The notes below the pieces were generated by a model, which worked only from the letters and a program-made list of their open reading frames with translations, did not search any database and was not told the origin of the DNA. This document shows, piece by piece, positions 5,322 to 8,028 of a DNA stretch of 8,028 bases. The DNA is taken from positions 1 to 8,028 of the forward strand of contig JAUSPL010000102.1 in the NCBI GenBank assembly GCA_030656535.1, read 5' to 3'. Position numbers and translations under genes: made by a program. Every line of letters begins with the position of its first letter. Within the stretch, counting starts at the first letter, position 1. This DNA comes from Gemmobacter sp. Its GTDB lineage: Bacteria; Pseudomonadota; Alphaproteobacteria; Rhodobacterales; Rhodobacteraceae.

Positions 5322-6524
5322 TTGACCGACATTTCCAAAGCCGCACCCGCTACTGGCCCCGCCTGGATGGTGATCTTTGCCATCAGCATCTGTCACATGG
5401 TGAATGATGTGATGCAGTCGTTGCTGGCGGCGGTCTATCCGCTGTTGCATGACGAATTCTCGCTGGATTTCTGGCAGATCGGTCTGATGACCTTTGCGTT
5501 TCAGATCACCGCATCGCTGTTGCAGCCGTTGATCGGCATGGCAACGGACAGGCGGTCGTTTCCGCAGTCGCTGCCGATCGGCATGGGATCGACCATGATT
5601 GGCGTCGGCATGCTGGCCTGGGCTGACACCTATGGCATGTTGCTTGTCGGGGCGATGCTGATCGGGATCGGCTCTGCGGTGTTCCACCCCGAGGCATCGC
5701 GGGTCGCGCGCACCGCCTCAGGCGGGCGGTACGGCACCGCGCAGTCGCTGTTTCAGGTTGGGGGCAATTTTGGCAGTTCGGCAGGGCCATTGCTGGCGGC
5801 CTTTGTCGTGGTCCCTTTCGGACGGCCGGCCATCGCGTGGTTTGCTGTGGCGGCGCTTGTCGGCATGGTGATCTTGTCACGAGTCGGGGCGTGGTATGGC
5901 CGCTGGGCGCGCGCAAATGCCGGGCGCGCTGCGGCCAGCCGGGTGTTGCCATTGCCCCGGCGGCGGGTGGTTCTGGCGATCAGCGTTCTTGCAATTCTGG
6001 TCTTTACTAAGAACGCTTATATGGCCGGGATTTCAAGCTATTACACTTTCTTCCTGATCGATCGGTTCGGCCTGAGCACCCAGGACTCGCAGTTGATGCT
6101 GTTCTTGTTTCTGGCGGCCATGGCTTTGGGGGTGGTGTTGGGCGGGGTGATTGGTGACCGGATCGGCACGCTGACGGTCATCTGGGTGTCAATCCTGGGG
6201 GTGTTGCCCTTTACCTTGCTGTTGCCATATGTCGACCTGTTCTGGACGGGTGTGCTGTCGGTGATCATCGGGGTTGTAATGTCATCGGCGTTCCCGGCCA
6301 TCGTGGTGTTCGCACAAGAGCTGGTGCCTGGCCGCGTCGGCATGATCGCGGGGATCTTTTTCGGCTTTGCCTTTGGCATCGGGGGGATTGCGGCGGCGCT
6401 TTTGGGTATTCTGGCTGACGCACGGGGCATCGCCTATGTCTATCAGCTGTGTGCCTGGTTCCCGGTGTTCGGGTTGCTGGCGATCTTGCTGCCCAAGCGC
6501 CGCGAGATGATGGGCGCCTATTGA
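5322..6524 (+). CDS. fsr: MFS transporter, fosmidomycin resistance (Fsr) family
   Basis: Inner-membrane transporter of 400 residues with twelve predicted helices; E. coli Fsr is of similar length. Members are proton-driven drug exporters, and Fsr itself confers resistance to fosmidomycin. Family landmarks are all present: HMVNDVMQSLLAAVYPLL in helix 1 (25-42), QIGLMTFAFQITASLLQPLIG (52-72), the DRR loop between helices 2 and 3 (76-78), FHPEASRVAR (121-130), SLFQVGGNFGSSAGPLLAA (142-160) and, in the second half, GDRIG (279-283). A basic cytoplasmic loop (about 187-215, rich in Arg) joins the two six-helix halves. Translation starts at TTG, supported by GGAG 7 nt upstream and by the match of the resulting N-terminus to the family. 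The gene is intact and ends just before a strong hairpin. The true substrate in this organism is unknown; the symbol denotes the family. Confidence 0.94.
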   Translation: MTDISKAAPATGPAWMVIFAISICHMVNDVMQSLLAAVYPLLHDEFSLDFWQIGLMTFAFQITASLLQPLIGMATDRRSFPQSLPIGMGSTMIGVGMLAWADTYGMLLVGAMLIGIGSAVFHPEASRVARTASGGRYGTAQSLFQVGGNFGSSAGPLLAAFVVVPFGRPAIAWFAVAALVGMVILSRVGAWYGRWARANAGRAAASRVLPLPRRRVVLAISVLAILVFTKNAYMAGISSYYTFFLIDRFGLSTQDSQLMLFLFLAAMALGVVLGGVIGDRIGTLTVIWVSILGVLPFTLLLPYVDLFWTGVLSVIIGVVMSSAFPAIVVFAQELVPGRVGMIAGIFFGFAFGIGGIAAALLGILADARGIAYVYQLCAWFPVFGLLAILLPKRREMMGAY

Positions 6525-6571
6525 AAGGCCCGCTTTTGCGGCAGATGACCCTTTAGCCCGGAGTGACTACT

Positions 6572-6601
6572 GACCGCCGCAGTCCTGACGCTGCGGCGGT
6601 C
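6572..6601. terminator. strong 11-bp hairpin between converging MFS and iorB genes
   Basis: GACCGCCGCAG (6572-6582) pairs perfectly with CTGCGGCGGTC (6591-6601) around an 8-nt loop. It lies 47 nt after the MFS stop and 29 nt beyond the iorB stop, so it can serve both strands. Only two T residues follow on the plus strand, so the U-tract is weak; Rho or RNA-end protection may also be involved. Confidence 0.6.
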
Positions 6602-6630
6602 TTGATGCGGGCCGGGTCACGTTCCCTTGG

Positions 6631-8028
6631 TCAGGCAAAACTGCGGATCGTCGCAATCGCGCCGTCCAGAGCCTTGCCGAACTCGTCCTTCAACGCGGCC
6701 TCGCGCAGGCGGCGGGTCCATTCCGGGGCGTCATCGCGGCTGGCGATCAAGGGAATGGTGGCGATCACCTGATCGAACTTGCTCAGCCCCCGAGCGTGCG
6801 TGTCCGAGTAACCCTTGATCAGGCGGCGGCACCGAACCACCTCGACCGCAAGGTCATAGTTTGCCGCACGGTAGGACAAGGCGGTAGACATCCATGCGTC
6901 CAGATGGGCGGCCTCGATGGCGTGGCGACGGGTGCCGCGCCGGAATTTTCGCATTCCGCCAAGCGTGTACAACATGGCGAACGCGATCAGCCCATCCGTG
7001 CGCAGCCGACGCCCCTTGTTGAACCAGCGGTCCAGCCGGGCCATCCCCTTCGGGCTTGCTTCGACGCGTGCGCCCCATTTGGCGGGCATCATGCCGGCGA
7101 TTTCCTCGGCCCGCGGGTGCATGAATTCGGTGAACTGCACCACGGTTTCGGATTTCACCCCCAATTCGCCGCGCAGCCGTACAAACCGGCTGGCGCGGGT
7201 TTTCAGGTCGGCAACCCGGATCACATCGTCATAGGCCATCGCGTTGGCGATGTACTTGGCTGCCTCGCGCGTCAGGGCGTGATCTTTGGCGGCATCATCC
7301 ACCGCCAGAACACTGTCGAGGCGGTCCAGATACTCGCGCCCATAGGCCAGATCCTGAAAGTCCACGACTTTGCGCAGGCCGGGCACCGCCAGGTCCGCGA
7401 CGGGACCGGGCAGCGCGCGGGCGCGCGCTTCCAGGACCTGCCAATCGCGCAGCAGCGCCGATCCTGCCACAACGGTCTGCACTGGCTTGGCCACCACAGG
7501 GGCGGCTGCTTCGCCTTGGGCCGCGTCGTAGCCCACGTTGAAGGCGCGCAGGGACGCCTCGACACCCTTGCCGCCCGATCGCACCGCAGCCTCGAAGGCC
7601 GACCGCGGGAAGGGCAGCACCCCCGATCCCGCCAGCGCCCCGAACAGCGACGCCGAGATGACCGACCCCTGACCAATGGCCAGTCTGTCATAATCTGCCA
7701 TGATGACCCGTGCCGCCGCGATTTCCGCTGCTGCACGCACCTCATCCGCGTTGGCGATCCCGTCGCCGGGTTCGGACTTTTCCGACACCGCCAGCGCGCG
7801 GTGGGTGGACGCAATCAGTGTCGTGCGGTCCGGCGTCACAAACCCGCGCAAGATGGCGCGCCCGGCTTCCATCATTTCTGCGGCAATCAGGACGTCCACG
7901 TCGCCCGCCGCCGGGGCCAGTGAAAAGATCGGCGCAGCCTCGCCCATCGGGGCCATTTCGACGTAATAGATCGTGGCACCGGTGCGTTGTGCGACCCCTG
8001 CCACGGATGTCGCCTGACAGGCGTAGCC
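6631..8028 (-). CDS. iorB: indolepyruvate oxidoreductase subunit beta (N-terminus outside window)
   Basis: Beta subunit of indolepyruvate:ferredoxin oxidoreductase, a cytoplasmic enzyme that with the TPP-dependent IorA oxidatively decarboxylates aryl pyruvates from aromatic amino acids to aryl-acetyl-CoA. The last 465 residues are visible and the frame is open to the edge; the GTG at 8004 is not the start, because family-typical sequence (GYACQATSVAGVAQRTG) continues across it. Related proteins are about 500-510 residues, so roughly 40 are missing, including the first glycine-rich strand. The visible N-terminal part (about 1-165) is the pyruvate-ferredoxin-oxidoreductase gamma-type domain, with GVAQRTGATIYYVEM (11-25) and DVLIAAEMMEAGRA (44-57). 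After an Ala/Val/Pro-rich linker, the rest (about 190-465) is the long helical C-terminal domain of the alphaproteobacterial type (DUF6537-like), with HPRAEEI and the RGTRRHAIEAAHLD segment. iorA is expected upstream, to the right of the window. Confidence 0.95.
   Translation of the reverse strand, partial: GYACQATSVAGVAQRTGATIYYVEMAPMGEAAPIFSLAPAAGDVDVLIAAEMMEAGRAILRGFVTPDRTTLIASTHRALAVSEKSEPGDGIANADEVRAAAEIAAARVIMADYDRLAIGQGSVISASLFGALAGSGVLPFPRSAFEAAVRSGGKGVEASLRAFNVGYDAAQGEAAAPVVAKPVQTVVAGSALLRDWQVLEARARALPGPVADLAVPGLRKVVDFQDLAYGREYLDRLDSVLAVDDAAKDHALTREAAKYIANAMAYDDVIRVADLKTRASRFVRLRGELGVKSETVVQFTEFMHPRAEEIAGMMPAKWGARVEASPKGMARLDRWFNKGRRLRTDGLIAFAMLYTLGGMRKFRRGTRRHAIEAAHLDAWMSTALSYRAANYDLAVEVVRCRRLIKGYSDTHARGLSKFDQVIATIPLIASRDDAPEWTRRLREAALKDEFGKALDGAIATIRSFA

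Noticed and set aside
6796..7923. Long plus-strand open frame of 375 codons opposite iorB
   Set aside because: The minus strand is an unmistakable IorB. The plus frame has antisense-type composition and no ribosome site.
8002..8004. GTG as the iorB start codon
   Set aside because: The frame continues to the window edge with family-typical residues (GYACQATS) directly before this Val, so the codon is internal.

Overview
The window looks like an ordinary chromosomal stretch of an alphaproteobacterium, most likely a member of the Rhodobacterales (Roseobacter/Paracoccaceae group). Base composition is GC-rich with strong GC at third codon positions. The protein set also fits that group: an iron-type ABC permease, a sulfotransferase-like protein, a BaiN/HI0933 flavoprotein, a PaaI thioesterase, a GlsB/YeaQ membrane protein, a divergent SDR, an Fsr-type MFS pump and IorB. 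This assignment comes from protein style and composition, not from a search.

Layout, left to right. Positions 1-622 (-) hold the first 207 codons of an ABC permease of the Fe(III) FbpB type, cut by the window edge. A 128-nt divergent spacer separates it from a sulfotransferase-like protein at 751-1626 (+). That gene converges on a BaiN-family flavoprotein at 1769-2947 (-). A tRNA-Gln(UUG) lies at 3071-3145 (+), divergent from the flavoprotein. After a 247-nt spacer with promoter-like elements and a doubtful small hydrophobic ORF comes a PaaI-type hotdog thioesterase at 3393-3809 (+). It converges on a GlsB/YeaQ/YmgE small membrane protein at 3932-4186 (-). An SDR-fold protein at 4373-5170 (-) is divergent from an Fsr-family MFS transporter at 5322-6524 (+, TTG start). 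A strong hairpin at 6572-6601 separates the transporter from indolepyruvate oxidoreductase subunit beta at 6631-8028 (-), whose N-terminus lies outside the window.

The genes are mostly single transcription units that alternate in strand. I see no operon-like block, no mobile element, no CRISPR array, no phage gene and no defence or biosynthetic cluster. The functions (iron uptake, flavoprotein redox, thioester hydrolysis, envelope stress, efflux, aryl-pyruvate oxidation) do not form one pathway. The best leads are modest: two proteins that keep a known fold but lack its canonical catalytic residues (the sulfotransferase-like protein and the SDR), several inverted repeats in promoter spacers that could be operators, and two small unsupported ORFs. 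I did not find a convincing new system.
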